This document shows positions 26,276 through 34,912 of a DNA stretch of 64,000 nt, in pieces. The stretch covers positions 1,364,001 to 1,428,000 of the forward strand of contig NZ_CP042305.1 in NCBI RefSeq assembly GCF_007859675.1, written 5' to 3'. Under the pieces are notes generated by a model, which saw only the letters and a list, made by a program, of their open reading frames with translations, ran no database searches and was not told the DNA's origin. The translations under genes and the position numbers were made by a program. This DNA is from Humibacter ginsenosidimutans (lineage in GTDB: Bacteria > Actinomycetota > Actinomycetes > Actinomycetales > Microbacteriaceae). How positions within the stretch are numbered: the first letter of the stretch is position 1; every line of letters begins with the position of its first letter.

Positions 26276-27730
26276 GTGCCAGAGAAGTCCGTTGCGAACA
26301 TCGGAGTCGTCGGCCTCGCCGTGATGGGCTCGAACCTCGCCCGCAACCTCGCCAGCCGTGAGGGCAACACGGTGGCCGTGTTCAACCGCAGCCGCTCCCG
26401 CACCGACGAGCTGGTGGCCGAGCATCCCGAGGCAGGATTCCTTCCGGCCTACGACTACGAGGAGTTCGCGGCGACGCTCTCGAAGCCGCGCACCGCGATC
26501 ATCATGGTGCAGGCGGGCAAGGGCACGGATGCCGTCATCGACGAGCTCGTGCAGGTCTTCGAACCCGGCGACATCATCGTCGACGGCGGCAACGCGCTCT
26601 TCACCGACACCATCCGCCGCGAGAAGGCCGTGCGAGAGACCGGCATCAACTTCGTCGGCGCCGGCATCTCCGGCGGCGAGGAGGGTGCCCTGAACGGTCC
26701 GTCGATCATGCCGGGCGGCTCCGACGAGTCCTGGGTGACGCTCGGCCCGATCCTGCGTTCCATCGCCGCCGTCGCCGAGGGCGAGCCGTGCGTGACGCAC
26801 GTCGGCCACGACGGCGCCGGACACTTCGTGAAGATGGTGCACAACGGCATCGAGTACGCCGACATGCAGCTCATCGCCGAGGCGTACGACCTGATCCGCC
26901 GCGGCACGGGCAAGTCGCCGGCCGAGATCGCCGACATCTTCGCGCAGTGGAACAAGGGCGAGCTGGAGAGCTACCTCATCGAGATCACCGCCGAGGTGCT
27001 GCGCCAAGTGGACGCCGAGACCGGCACGCCGCTCGTCGACGTCATCCTCGACCAAGCGGGCGCCAAGGGCACCGGCGCCTGGACGGTGCAGACCGCGCTC
27101 GACCTGGGCATCCCCGTCTCCGGCATCGCCGAGGCCGTGTTCGCCCGTTCCCTGTCGAGCAAGCCGGCCCAGCGCGCCGCGGCCTCCGACCTGCCCGGCC
27201 CCTCGGAGAGCTGGAAGGTCAGCGATCCCGACGCGTTCGTCGAAGACGTGCGCAAGGCGCTCTACGCCTCGAAGATCGTGGCCTATTCGCAGGGCTTCGA
27301 CGAGATCGTCGCCGGCGCTCAGCAGTACGGCTGGGACATCAAGAAGGGCGACATCGCCGCCATCTGGCGCGGCGGGTGCATCATCCGCGCCCAGTTCCTC
27401 AACCGCATCACCGAGGCGTACGCCGAAGATGCCGGGCTCGTCGCCCTGCTCACCGCCCCCTACTTCCGCGAGGCACTGGGGCGCACGCAGGAGGCGTGGC
27501 GTCGGGTGGTCGTGACGGCGGCCCAGGCGGGCATCCCGTCGCCCGCGTTCAGCTCGAGCCTCGCCTACTACGACGGCCTGCGCGCCGACCGCCTTCCGGC
27601 GGCGCTCGTGCAGGGTCAGCGCGACTTCTTCGGTGCGCACACCTACAAGCGCGTCGACAAAGACGGCGTCTTCCACACGCTGTGGTCCGGCGACCGCTCG
27701 GAGATCGAGACCGAGCCCTCAACGCACTGA
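26276..27730 (+). CDS. gnd: 6-phosphogluconate dehydrogenase, decarboxylating
   Basis: A 484-residue protein. The N-terminal NADP fold has GVVGLAVMGSNLARNL; the active-site Lys lies in HFVKMVHNGIEY, and the substrate-binding GGCIIRA is in the helical domain. It converts 6-phosphogluconate to ribulose 5-phosphate and CO2 with NADP reduction. GTG 26276, with AGGAG about 8 nt upstream, is the best start. It is near gntK, giving a gluconate-to-pentose-phosphate module. Confidence 0.96.
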   Translation: MPEKSVANIGVVGLAVMGSNLARNLASREGNTVAVFNRSRSRTDELVAEHPEAGFLPAYDYEEFAATLSKPRTAIIMVQAGKGTDAVIDELVQVFEPGDIIVDGGNALFTDTIRREKAVRETGINFVGAGISGGEEGALNGPSIMPGGSDESWVTLGPILRSIAAVAEGEPCVTHVGHDGAGHFVKMVHNGIEYADMQLIAEAYDLIRRGTGKSPAEIADIFAQWNKGELESYLIEITAEVLRQVDAETGTPLVDVILDQAGAKGTGAWTVQTALDLGIPVSGIAEAVFARSLSSKPAQRAAASDLPGPSESWKVSDPDAFVEDVRKALYASKIVAYSQGFDEIVAGAQQYGWDIKKGDIAAIWRGGCIIRAQFLNRITEAYAEDAGLVALLTAPYFREALGRTQEAWRRVVVTAAQAGIPSPAFSSSLAYYDGLRADRLPAALVQGQRDFFGAHTYKRVDKDGVFHTLWSGDRSEIETEPSTH

Positions 27731-27762
27731 TCGCGGCGCCGGGGCGCCGATAGCCTTGAGCC

Positions 27763-28122
27763 ATGCGTGAACCCAAGTGGCGTGAGGAGGGCGAAGACCC
27801 CGACTATCGCTTCTCGCTCGCGAACGAGCGCACGTTTCTGGCGTGGATCCGAACGGCGCTGGCCATTCTCGCAGGCGGCGTGCTGCTCGAGCAGTTCTCG
27901 TCACGTATCGGACCGCACGTCATCATCGTGGTGCTCGCGATCGTGCTCGGTGCGCTGTCTGCCGTGCTCGCCGTCGTCTCGTATGTGCGCTGGCGGGCCA
28001 ATGAGATCGCCATGCGGCACGGGCATCGACTTCCGCTGACCGTCGCGCTGCCGCTGCTCGCCGCGGTCGTGCTCGCCGTTGCCACGACGATCGCCGTGCT
28101 GATAGCGGTCTACGAGGGATGA
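27763..28122 (+). CDS. DUF202 (YidH-family) membrane protein, first of a pair
   Basis: A 119-residue protein with the DUF202 start DYRFSLANERTFLAWIRTAL and three membrane helices (about 32-50, 55-75 and 92-115). The function of the family is unknown. It overlaps the next DUF202 gene by ATGA (28119-28122). The pair follows gnd by 32 bp on the same strand. Confidence 0.85.
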   Translation: MREPKWREEGEDPDYRFSLANERTFLAWIRTALAILAGGVLLEQFSSRIGPHVIIVVLAIVLGALSAVLAVVSYVRWRANEIAMRHGHRLPLTVALPLLAAVVLAVATTIAVLIAVYEG

Positions 28123-28457
28123 CCGGGCCCACCGCACGCGACTCGGGGCTGCAGGGCGAGCGCACCGCACTCTCCTGGTCCCGCACCTGCCTGGCACTGG
28201 CGGTGAACGGCCTCGTCGTGTTCCGCGCAGGTTGGGAGTCCGGCGTCGGCGTACTCACGATGGTCGGAGCACTGCTGGTGGCTTCGGCTGTGGCGCTCAC
28301 GATATTCGGAAACGCCCGCGGACGAGCGTTGTCCGGCCACGGCAGGCATCACGACCGGATACCGTCGGCGGCGCCGGCCGTGCCGCTGGTGCTGCTCACC
28401 GCCGCCGCGCTCGTCGCATGTGGCGCTGGTATAGCCTGCACGCTCGTGGAGCGCTGA
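28119..28457 (+). CDS. DUF202 membrane protein, second of a pair
   Basis: A 112-residue protein with the shorter DUF202 motif LQGERTALSWSRTCLALAVN and three predicted helices. It is translationally coupled to the preceding DUF202 gene; two different DUF202 proteins encoded together suggest a heteromeric membrane complex. It converges on the ClC gene with an 11-bp gap, leaving no room for a long terminator. Function is unknown. Confidence 0.83.
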   Translation: MTGPTARDSGLQGERTALSWSRTCLALAVNGLVVFRAGWESGVGVLTMVGALLVASAVALTIFGNARGRALSGHGRHHDRIPSAAPAVPLVLLTAAALVACGAGIACTLVER

Positions 28458-28468
28458 TCGATCGGCCG

Positions 28469-29719
28469 TCAGGGGACTCCCGTCACGCGTCGCCGGCCCA
28501 ACACATAGCCGACGGCCACCGCGCCAGAGACCGCCAGCACCAGCGGCACGAGAAGACCCGTGCCGGAGTGCGAGAACTCGATCACCAGCACCAGTCCGGT
28601 CAACGGAGCCCGCATGGTGCTGGCGAGAAAAGCGGCGGCCCCGATCAGGGCGAACGCGCCAACGGGCTCCCCCGGCCAGAGCACGATCCAGAGTCCGCCG
28701 AAGGCCGCCCCCAACCCGGCTCCGATCGCGATCGACGGGGTCAGCGTGCCGCCTGCCGTGCCGGCCCAGAGGGACGACGTCGTCGCGTAGGCCTTGATCA
28801 TCGTCACAAGCGCGATCAGCGCGATGGACAGGGTTCCGTCGAACGCCGTCTGCCCCAGCGCGCGACCGTTGCCCACGACCGTCGGGGTGAACACCGCGAG
28901 CAGGCCGACGGATGCGAACACGAGCGGCATGGCGACCAGAACGCGCCATCCTCCCGGACGATGCCGCTCCCCCGCCCTGACGAGCCACGTGAACCCTGAC
29001 GCCGCGAGCCCGACGAGAGGCCCGGCGATCACCGACCAGACGACGATGCCCCATGAAACCGAGTAGTTCGGCACCACGTACCAGGGACCAGAAGGCACGA
29101 CCGGACTCGCGACGAGCGTTGCGACACCGGAGGCGACGAAAGCCGGGATGACGGTGGCGAGGCTCACTTCCGCCAGCAGAACCTCGATCGCGAACAGTGC
29201 GCCTCCGAATGGCACGCTGTAGACCGCGGCGAGACCCGCACCTGCACCACACGCGACCATGACACGACGCTCGCGCGCGGTGAGACCGACGACGTCGCTC
29301 AGCCAGCCGGAGAACAGCGCGGCCAGCTCACGCGGCGCGCCCTCACGCCCGACGGAGCCGCCGAGCCCGACCACGACCATCTGCAGAACAGTGTTGAGCG
29401 CGGTGGCGAGGCCGGGCATCCTCTTGCCGTCAACGGATTCCGTGACGGAGACGATCGGGCGCAGCCAGCGACGTATCGCGTACCACCCCAGCGCGCCGAC
29501 GAGTCCGGCGATGACCAGAGCGACGAACCGACGAACGGGCGGCGCATGGGTCGCCGCCTCGAGAAGCGTGCCCGAGCTGTAGCCGTAAGCGAGGTGCTCG
29601 ACCGCGTGCAAGATGAGGGAGAGCACAGCGCCACCGACACCGGCGCCGACTCCGATGAGCAGGGTCACCCATGCCAAACGCAGCAGCCATCTGCGAGTGG
29701 TGCCGCCCAGCGGGTTCAC
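28469..29719 (-). CDS. ClC-family chloride channel/antiporter
   Basis: A 416-residue protein with about ten or more membrane helices. The diagnostic ClC motif is GLGGSVGREGAPREL, in which the Glu of GREG is the gating glutamate of H+/Cl- exchangers, so antiport is plausible. The first selectivity motif (GSGIP in E. coli ClcA) is diverged to something near GKRMPG, which may change anion preference. GTG at 29719 with AGGAG upstream is the likely start; a longer open frame reaches into prs but is not coding. Confidence 0.87.
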   Translation of the reverse strand: MNPLGGTTRRWLLRLAWVTLLIGVGAGVGGAVLSLILHAVEHLAYGYSSGTLLEAATHAPPVRRFVALVIAGLVGALGWYAIRRWLRPIVSVTESVDGKRMPGLATALNTVLQMVVVGLGGSVGREGAPRELAALFSGWLSDVVGLTARERRVMVACGAGAGLAAVYSVPFGGALFAIEVLLAEVSLATVIPAFVASGVATLVASPVVPSGPWYVVPNYSVSWGIVVWSVIAGPLVGLAASGFTWLVRAGERHRPGGWRVLVAMPLVFASVGLLAVFTPTVVGNGRALGQTAFDGTLSIALIALVTMIKAYATTSSLWAGTAGGTLTPSIAIGAGLGAAFGGLWIVLWPGEPVGAFALIGAAAFLASTMRAPLTGLVLVIEFSHSGTGLLVPLVLAVSGAVAVGYVLGRRRVTGVP

Positions 29720-29763
29720 GACGGCACTCCTTCTGCGTCCCCCAGCGCCGAGGTTCGCGACCT

Positions 29764-30798
29764 CTACGCCTCGCCGTTGAACATCGAGGTGACGGATCCG
29801 TCCTCGAACACCTCGTGGATGGCGCGAGCCAACAGCGGTGCGATCGGCAGGATCGTCAGCGTCGGGAACCGCTTCGCCTCCGGCACGGGAATCGTGTCGG
29901 TGACGACGACCTCGTCGATCGAGGCATCCTGCAGGCGCTCCGACGCCGGGTCGCTGAACACCGCGTGCGTCGCCGCGACGATGACCCGTTCCGCGCCGCT
30001 CTCCTTGAGGGCCTGAGCGGCCTTCACGATCGTGCCGCCGGTGTCGATCATGTCGTCGACGAGAAGGCACACACGGCCGCGCACGCGGCCGACGATCTCA
30101 CTGACCGTCACCTGGTTCGCCACGTTGGGGTCGCGTCGCTTGTGGATGATGGCCAGCGGCGCGCCCAAGCTGTCCGACCACTGGTCGGCCACGCGCACGC
30201 GGCCGGTGTCGGGCGAGACCACCGTGAGCTTCTCGCGATCTTCGGGCGAGAGCTTCTGCTGGAAGTAGTGCAGCAGCACCGGCTTGGCGAAGAGGTGGTC
30301 GACGGGTCCGTCGAAGAACCCCTGGATCTGCGCGGCGTGCAGGTCGACGCTCATCACGCGGTCTGCACCCGCCGTCTTCAGCAGGTCGGCGACGAGGCGG
30401 GCGCTGATCGGCTCGCGTCCGCGGCCCTTCTTGTCCTGCCGCGAGTACGGATAGTAGGGAGCGACCACGGTGATGCGCTTCGCGGACGCGCGCTTGGCGG
30501 CATCCAGCATGATGAGCAGCTCCATCAGCCACTCGTTGACCGGCGGGCCGAACGACTGGATGAGAAAGACGTCGCAACCGCGCACCGAGACCTCGAACCG
30601 GGTGAGGATCTCCCCCGACGCGAAGGTGCGGTACTCCGTCGGGACGATCTGGGTGCCCAGCTCGGCGGCGACGTCGGCCAGCAGGTCGGGATGCGAGCGG
30701 CCGCCTGAGACGACGAGCCGCTTCTTCGTTTTGGCGACGACCCCTGGCGCTATGCCACGCTCTCGATCGAGATCAACCGTCTTGTCCTTGCGCCCCAT
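29764..30798 (-). CDS. prs: Ribose-phosphate diphosphokinase (PRPP synthetase)
   Basis: A 344-residue class I enzyme making PRPP from ribose 5-phosphate and ATP. It has the flexible-loop region PYYPYSRQDKKGRGREPIS, the Mg-binding VMSVDLHAAQIQGFF, and the PRPP-binding loop LLVDDMIDTGGTI. A 25-30-residue N-terminal extension precedes the homologous part. The ATG at 30798 overlaps the end of glmU by 26 bp with GAGAAA upstream; coupling to glmU is likely. PRPP feeds nucleotide, His and Trp synthesis. The next gene downstream in most relatives, rplY, is absent here and lies 29 kb away. Confidence 0.96.
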   Translation of the reverse strand: MGRKDKTVDLDRERGIAPGVVAKTKKRLVVSGGRSHPDLLADVAAELGTQIVPTEYRTFASGEILTRFEVSVRGCDVFLIQSFGPPVNEWLMELLIMLDAAKRASAKRITVVAPYYPYSRQDKKGRGREPISARLVADLLKTAGADRVMSVDLHAAQIQGFFDGPVDHLFAKPVLLHYFQQKLSPEDREKLTVVSPDTGRVRVADQWSDSLGAPLAIIHKRRDPNVANQVTVSEIVGRVRGRVCLLVDDMIDTGGTIVKAAQALKESGAERVIVAATHAVFSDPASERLQDASIDEVVVTDTIPVPEAKRFPTLTILPIAPLLARAIHEVFEDGSVTSMFNGEA

Positions 30799-32233
30799 CG
30801 TCGGCTTTCTCTGCGGACCGGGACGCGACCTCTGCGGCCTTCGTTCCCGGTCGGTTTTTCTCGACCCACCCCTCGACGTTGCGCTGAGGGGCGACGCTGA
30901 GAGCCAGTGCGCCGGCCGGGACGTCCTTGCGGACGACGGCCCCCGCACCGGTCTTCGCGCCATCACCGATCCTAACCGGAGCCACGAAGACGTTATGCGA
31001 TCCGGTGTGCACTTCATCGCCGATTTCGGTGCGGTGCTTGACGATGTCGTCGTAGTTCGCGGTGATCGCGCCGGCGCCGAGGTTCACGCCGCGGCCGATC
31101 GTGGTGTCTCCGATGTAGCTGAGGTGCGGCACCTTGCTTCCTGCGCCGATGTGCGAGTTCTTCGTCTCGACGAAGGTGCCGATCTTGCCGTTCTCGTCGA
31201 GCACGGTGCCCGGCCGCAGGTAGGCGAAGGGGCCGACGGATGCTCCCGCGCCGATCACCGCGAGCGTCGCGTCGGCGCGCCTCACCGTCGCGCCCTCCCC
31301 CACCTCGCAGTCGACGAGTGTCGTGTCGGGGCCGATGACGGCATCCTTCGCCACGACCGTCGCACCCTTGAGCTGCGTGCCGGGGCGGATGGTCACGTCG
31401 GGCGCCAGCGTGACGGCGAGGTCGATCCACGTCGTCGCCGGATCGTCGACGGTCACGCCGCCCAGCTGCCAGCCGCGCACGATGAGCGCGTTCAGCCTGG
31501 CAGCGGCCTCGCTGAGCTGGGCGCGGTCGTTGATGCCCTCCGCCTTCCACGATTCGGCGACCGGCACGGCCGACACGCTGCTGCCCGCGCGGCGCAGCAG
31601 GTCGATCACGTCGGTGAGGTACTTCTCGCCCTGGGCGTTGGCGGTGGTGAGGTTGGCGAGCTGGTCGCGCAGCGCGTTCAGCCCGAAGACGTAGATGCCC
31701 GCGTTGATCTCGGCGATGGCGAGCTCGGCGGCGGTGGCATCCTTGTGCTCCACGATGCGCTCCAGTGCGCCGTCGGCGGCGCGCACGATTCGCCCGTAGC
31801 CGCGGGGCTCGGGAACGACGCTGGAGAGGATGGTCGCTGCCGCACCGTCTGCGCGATGGTGGGCGACGAGATCGGCCAGGGTGTCGGCATCCAGCAGCGG
31901 AACGTCGCCGTTGAGCACCAGCACGTCGCCGGTGAACCCTTCAGGCAGCGACTCGACGGCGAGCTCGACCGCGCGGCCCGTGCCCGGAACCTCGTCCTGG
32001 TCGACGATGATCGCTCGCGGCAGACGGGCAGTGATGGCCTCCGCCACCCGATCGCGCTCGTGCCGCACGACGCCGATCACCACGGCGGGATCGAGCGCCT
32101 CGGCGGTGGCGAGCACGTGGGCGACGACGGGAGCGCCGGCGAGCTCGTGCAGGAGCTTCGGCGTCGCGGACTTCATGCGCGTGCCCTGGCCTGCGGCGAG
32201 AACGATGATGGCGAGGTTCGGATCGGTCACCAT
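30773..32233 (-). CDS. glmU: Bifunctional GlcNAc-1-P uridyltransferase / GlcN-1-P acetyltransferase
   Basis: A 486-residue two-domain enzyme making UDP-GlcNAc for the cell wall. The N-terminal pyrophosphorylase has LAAGQGTRMKS (about residues 12-22) and VLNGDVPLLD. The C-terminal left-handed beta helix starts around residue 255 with repeated hexapeptides, and includes YIGDTTIGRGVNLGAG and ITANYDDIVKHRT, the acetyltransferase site. A charged tail of about 25 residues ends the protein. The ATG at 32233 precedes GTG-ACC; an upstream frame extension is not conserved. It is the first gene of a glmU-prs operon, downstream of a tRNA-Gln on the same strand. Confidence 0.97.
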   Translation of the reverse strand: MVTDPNLAIIVLAAGQGTRMKSATPKLLHELAGAPVVAHVLATAEALDPAVVIGVVRHERDRVAEAITARLPRAIIVDQDEVPGTGRAVELAVESLPEGFTGDVLVLNGDVPLLDADTLADLVAHHRADGAAATILSSVVPEPRGYGRIVRAADGALERIVEHKDATAAELAIAEINAGIYVFGLNALRDQLANLTTANAQGEKYLTDVIDLLRRAGSSVSAVPVAESWKAEGINDRAQLSEAAARLNALIVRGWQLGGVTVDDPATTWIDLAVTLAPDVTIRPGTQLKGATVVAKDAVIGPDTTLVDCEVGEGATVRRADATLAVIGAGASVGPFAYLRPGTVLDENGKIGTFVETKNSHIGAGSKVPHLSYIGDTTIGRGVNLGAGAITANYDDIVKHRTEIGDEVHTGSHNVFVAPVRIGDGAKTGAGAVVRKDVPAGALALSVAPQRNVEGWVEKNRPGTKAAEVASRSAEKADDGAQGQDG

Positions 32234-32329
32234 GACAGTATTCCCGCTCCACGGCGCTGCGTGCCACGCGAGCACCGCCGCCGCCACCGCGTGCGGCAGG
32301 CGAATTCCGCCGTCTCCTTGCGATGCGAG

Positions 32330-32401
32330 CTCCGCCGCCAGGACTCGAACCTAGACTTCACAGCTCCAAAGGCTGTCGTGCTGCCATTACACCACGGCGG
32401 A
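32330..32401 (-). tRNA. tRNA-Gln (anticodon TTG)
   Basis: Read on the minus strand, 72 nt fold into a cloverleaf. The acceptor stem is TCCGCCG/CGGCGGA with discriminator G, the D arm contains TGGTGTAATGGCAGCA, and the anticodon stem ACAGC/GCTGT encloses loop CTTTGGA with TTG at positions 34-36. The T arm has GGTTCGAGTCC. No CCA is encoded. A tRNA-Gln upstream of glmU is common in this group of bacteria. Confidence 0.93.
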
Positions 32402-32556
32402 TCGCGCCCTCCAGTCTGCCAGAGAGCCGGGCCGCGGCCCGCCGCACGCTCGCTCTAGCGGCCGCGCGGCGCATCCACTCACCCCCATCCGGCGCCCGAC
32501 TCACTCCGCCCCAGGCCCACTCCACCACCCTGCCAATTCCCCCGCCCAGGTCGAGA

Positions 32557-32610
32557 TTCCTGTCGCAAATGGCCCCTATTCCATGGGCAAAGGGCCATTT
32601 GCGACAGGAA
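32557..32610. repeat. Perfect 19-bp inverted repeat (hairpin)
   Basis: TTCCTGTCGCAAATGGCCC (32557-32575) is exactly complementary to 32592-32610, with a 16-nt loop. It lies in the gap between the DUF1801 gene (ends 32659, minus strand) and the tRNA-Gln gene, so it can stop transcription coming out of the DUF1801 gene. The arms are unusually long and perfect and AT-richer than a typical GC terminator here; it may be a copy of a dispersed palindromic element. Confidence 0.75.
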
Positions 32611-32658
32611 ATAACGATGGGTGGGTGTGGAAGTGGAGGCCGGAAGAGCGAAGGCGGC

Positions 32659-33123
32659 TCAGCCGACGGCGCGGCGCACCAGTTCGGTGATGCGATCACG
32701 CACCTGCGGGGTGAGCTCCTTGATCGAGTAGTAGATGGGCCACATGTCGCCGTCGTCCAGCTGCGCCTTGTCGCTGAAGCCGAGCGTGGAGAACCGCGCC
32801 TTGAACTTGCTCGCCGGCTGGAAGAAGCAGATCGTGTCGCCGTTCGAGGCGTAGGCGGGCATGCCGTACCAGGTCTTCGGCGTGAGGTCGGGAACCGCGG
32901 ACATCACGAGTTCGTGCACGGCCAGTGCCATGGCCCGATCGGGCTCCGGCATCTTCTCGATCTGCCCCATGAGGTCGGCGAGTCCGTCGGCCTTCGTCGC
33001 CTTTCCGCCACGGCGCGCCTTGGTCTTCAGCTCGTTCGCGTACTCCTTCATCGCCGCACGCTCGTCGTCGGAGAACTCCACCGAGTTCTTCTCATGGGTC
33101 TTCGTCGTCGTCTTCTCGCTCAT
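32659..33123 (-). CDS. DUF1801 (YdhG/YjdI-type) protein
   Basis: A 154-residue protein. A Lys/Glu-rich N-terminus of about 60 residues precedes a DUF1801 fold with TPKTWYGMPAYASNGDTICFF and FKARFSTLGFSDKAQL. Related proteins (YdhG, Fra) are proposed iron chaperones or are of unknown role. It is monocistronic, divergent from the MarR gene by about 105 bp. Length and motifs are complete. Confidence 0.82.
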   Translation of the reverse strand: MSEKTTTKTHEKNSVEFSDDERAAMKEYANELKTKARRGGKATKADGLADLMGQIEKMPEPDRAMALAVHELVMSAVPDLTPKTWYGMPAYASNGDTICFFQPASKFKARFSTLGFSDKAQLDDGDMWPIYYSIKELTPQVRDRITELVRRAVG

Positions 33124-33228
33124 GTCCCGATGCTAGGCAGGGCCGCCTCGCGTGCACTTCTCCGAAACTGCGCGATCGGGCACCCGCTCTTCGCCCGCTA
33201 CCTCATGGTGCGACGACATAATGGTGGG

Positions 33229-33723
33229 ATGCCGGAGAGCAGCGACGAGGTCGACCGCATCGTCGACGCCTGGGAACGCGAGCGACCGGACCTCGACTTC
33301 GCGCCCCTTCTGGTGCTCTCCCGCGTCGACCGACTCTCGAAACACCTCGACCGCGCTCGACGCGGGGCCTTCGGGCGCTCCGACCTGCAGTCGTGGGAGT
33401 TCGACGTGCTCTCCGCTCTCCGGCGTGCGGGCGCCCCGTTCCAGCTCAGTCCGAAGGCCCTGCTCACGCAGACCCTCGTCTCCAGCGGCACCATGACGAA
33501 CCGCATCGACCGCCTCGTCGAGCGCGGCCTCGTCGAACGTCAGACCGACCCCAACGACGGTCGCGGCATCCTCGTGCGCATGACCGCTCAAGGCATGGCC
33601 AGAGTGGATGCCGCCATCACCCGACTCGTCGACGCCGAAGCGGAGCTGCTCCGCACTCTCGCACCCGGAGACCGCACCCGTCTCGCCGCCCTGCTGCGCA
33701 AGCTCAGCCTCGATTTCGACTGA
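33229..33723 (+). CDS. MarR-family transcriptional regulator
   Basis: A 164-residue winged-helix regulator. Its recognition region is FQLSPKALLTQTLVSSGTMT and the wing is RLVERGLVERQTDPNDGRGI. The ATG at 33229 fits; an upstream in-frame start at 33205 is possible. It lies next to the DUF1801 gene (divergent) and directly before three 103-bp tandem repeats. Likely targets are itself and the divergent gene. Confidence 0.88.
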   Translation: MPESSDEVDRIVDAWERERPDLDFAPLLVLSRVDRLSKHLDRARRGAFGRSDLQSWEFDVLSALRRAGAPFQLSPKALLTQTLVSSGTMTNRIDRLVERGLVERQTDPNDGRGILVRMTAQGMARVDAAITRLVDAEAELLRTLAPGDRTRLAALLRKLSLDFD

Positions 33724-33731
33724 GTTGTCTT

Positions 33732-34033
33732 GTGCGCGGGCACCCCAACCCGCGCACGGCAGTCGGCTCCCAAGCGGGGCCACGTCCGGCGCCGTCGAGG
33801 CCGCCGCCTCAAAGAGCCGACCACGCCACACAACGTGCGCGGGCACCCCAACCCGCGCACGGCAGTCGGCTCCCACACAGGGCCACGTCCGGCGCCGTCA
33901 ACGCCGCCGCCTCAAAGAGCCGACCACGCCACACAACGTGCGCGGGCACCCCAACCCGCGCACGGCAGTCGGCTCCCACACAGGGCCACGTCCGGCGCCG
34001 TCAACGCCGCCGCCTCAAAGAGCCGACCACGCG
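33732..34033. repeat. Three tandem copies of a structured 103-bp repeat
   Basis: Copies begin at 33732, 33835 and 33938 with an exact period of 103 bp; the third is about 95 bp long. Copies 2 and 3 are identical over their shared length; copy 1 differs at two short spots. Each unit contains the inverted repeat GTGCGCGGG/CCCGCGCAC (33732-33740 and 33749-33757 in copy 1) and a wider one, GTCGGCTC/GAGCCGAC (33762-33769 and 33814-33821). A period not divisible by three rules out a conserved coding frame. The array fills the gap between marR and the (p)ppGpp synthetase gene. Confidence 0.9.
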
Positions 34034-34076
34034 CTCTCACACGCAGCACCAAGGCCGTGCCGATAGCGTCGATCTC

Positions 34077-34814
34077 GTGACCACCGTCGAACCGGGGCCG
34101 CGACCTGCCCCTCACCCGCTGCTCAGCACGCAGACCCTCCGGCTGCTGGAACAGGCCGACAGCGGAACCCTCTCCGATCTCGCCAGCATGCGCGACGAAT
34201 TCGACAGATTCCTGCTGCGCTACCGCTCCGGTCTGAGCGAGATCGAGACGAAGCTCGCCATCCTCCGCGACGAGTTCAGCCTCGTCGACGGCTACAACCC
34301 GATCGAGAGCATCTCCTGCCGCGTCAAGACCGTCGAAGGCGTGCTCGAGAAGGCCACCCGCAAGGGCATCGACCTCGACCTCGACGCGATCAAAGACGGA
34401 CTCTCCGACATCGCCGGGGTGCGCGTCATCTGCAGCTTCGTGAGCGACGTGTACCGCATCGTCGACCTGCTCACCTCGCAGAGCGACATCACCGTGCTCG
34501 AGGTGAAGGACTACATCGCGAACCCCAAGCCGAACGGGTATCGCAGCCTGCACGTCATCCTCGAGGTGCCGGTCTTCCTTTCCGCCGGCCCGGAGCCGGT
34601 GCGGGTCGAGGTGCAGTTCCGCACCATCGCGATGGATTTCTGGGCGAGCCTCGAGCACAAGACCTATTACAAGTACGACACGCAGGTGCCGCAGCACCTC
34701 ATCGACGGACTCACCGAAGCGGCGGAAACGGCATCGCATCTGGACTCCACCATGGAACGCCTCCACCACGAGGTGCGCAGCTACCGTCCACCCGCACGCA
34801 CTCTCGACGTCTGA
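34077..34814 (+). CDS. Small alarmone ((p)ppGpp) synthetase, RelA/SpoT synthetase domain
   Basis: A 245-residue single-domain protein without the HD hydrolase or TGS/ACT domains of long RSH enzymes. Synthetase motifs are SISCRVKTVEGVLEKATRKG, LSDIAGVRVICSFVSDVY, NPKPNGYRSLHVILEVPV (ATP/GDP binding) and the catalytic VEVQFRTIAMDFWASLEHK. It transfers pyrophosphate from ATP to GDP or GTP. GTG 34077 is the best start; the upstream frame runs through the tandem repeats and is not conserved. Transcription of such enzymes is usually stress-induced; here the 103-bp repeats lie immediately upstream. Confidence 0.9.
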   Translation: MTTVEPGPRPAPHPLLSTQTLRLLEQADSGTLSDLASMRDEFDRFLLRYRSGLSEIETKLAILRDEFSLVDGYNPIESISCRVKTVEGVLEKATRKGIDLDLDAIKDGLSDIAGVRVICSFVSDVYRIVDLLTSQSDITVLEVKDYIANPKPNGYRSLHVILEVPVFLSAGPEPVRVEVQFRTIAMDFWASLEHKTYYKYDTQVPQHLIDGLTEAAETASHLDSTMERLHHEVRSYRPPARTLDV

Positions 34815-34912
34815 ATCCTTCGGCGCCCGGTTTCTTCCGGCGTCCGTTCTCGTTCGACACCTCGGGTCGTTCGGCGTCCGCTCGACCTTTCTGTAGCATC
34901 GAGCGGATCCCG

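Noticed and set aside
30470..32458. A 662-codon open frame on plus opposite glmU and prs
   Set aside because: It lies wholly antisense to two genes with complete family motifs. Long antisense frames are expected in GC-rich DNA; it has no domain and no ribosome binding site.
33732..34033. CRISPR-like array
   Set aside because: The repeats are 103 bp, directly abutting, with no unique spacers and no cas genes in the window.
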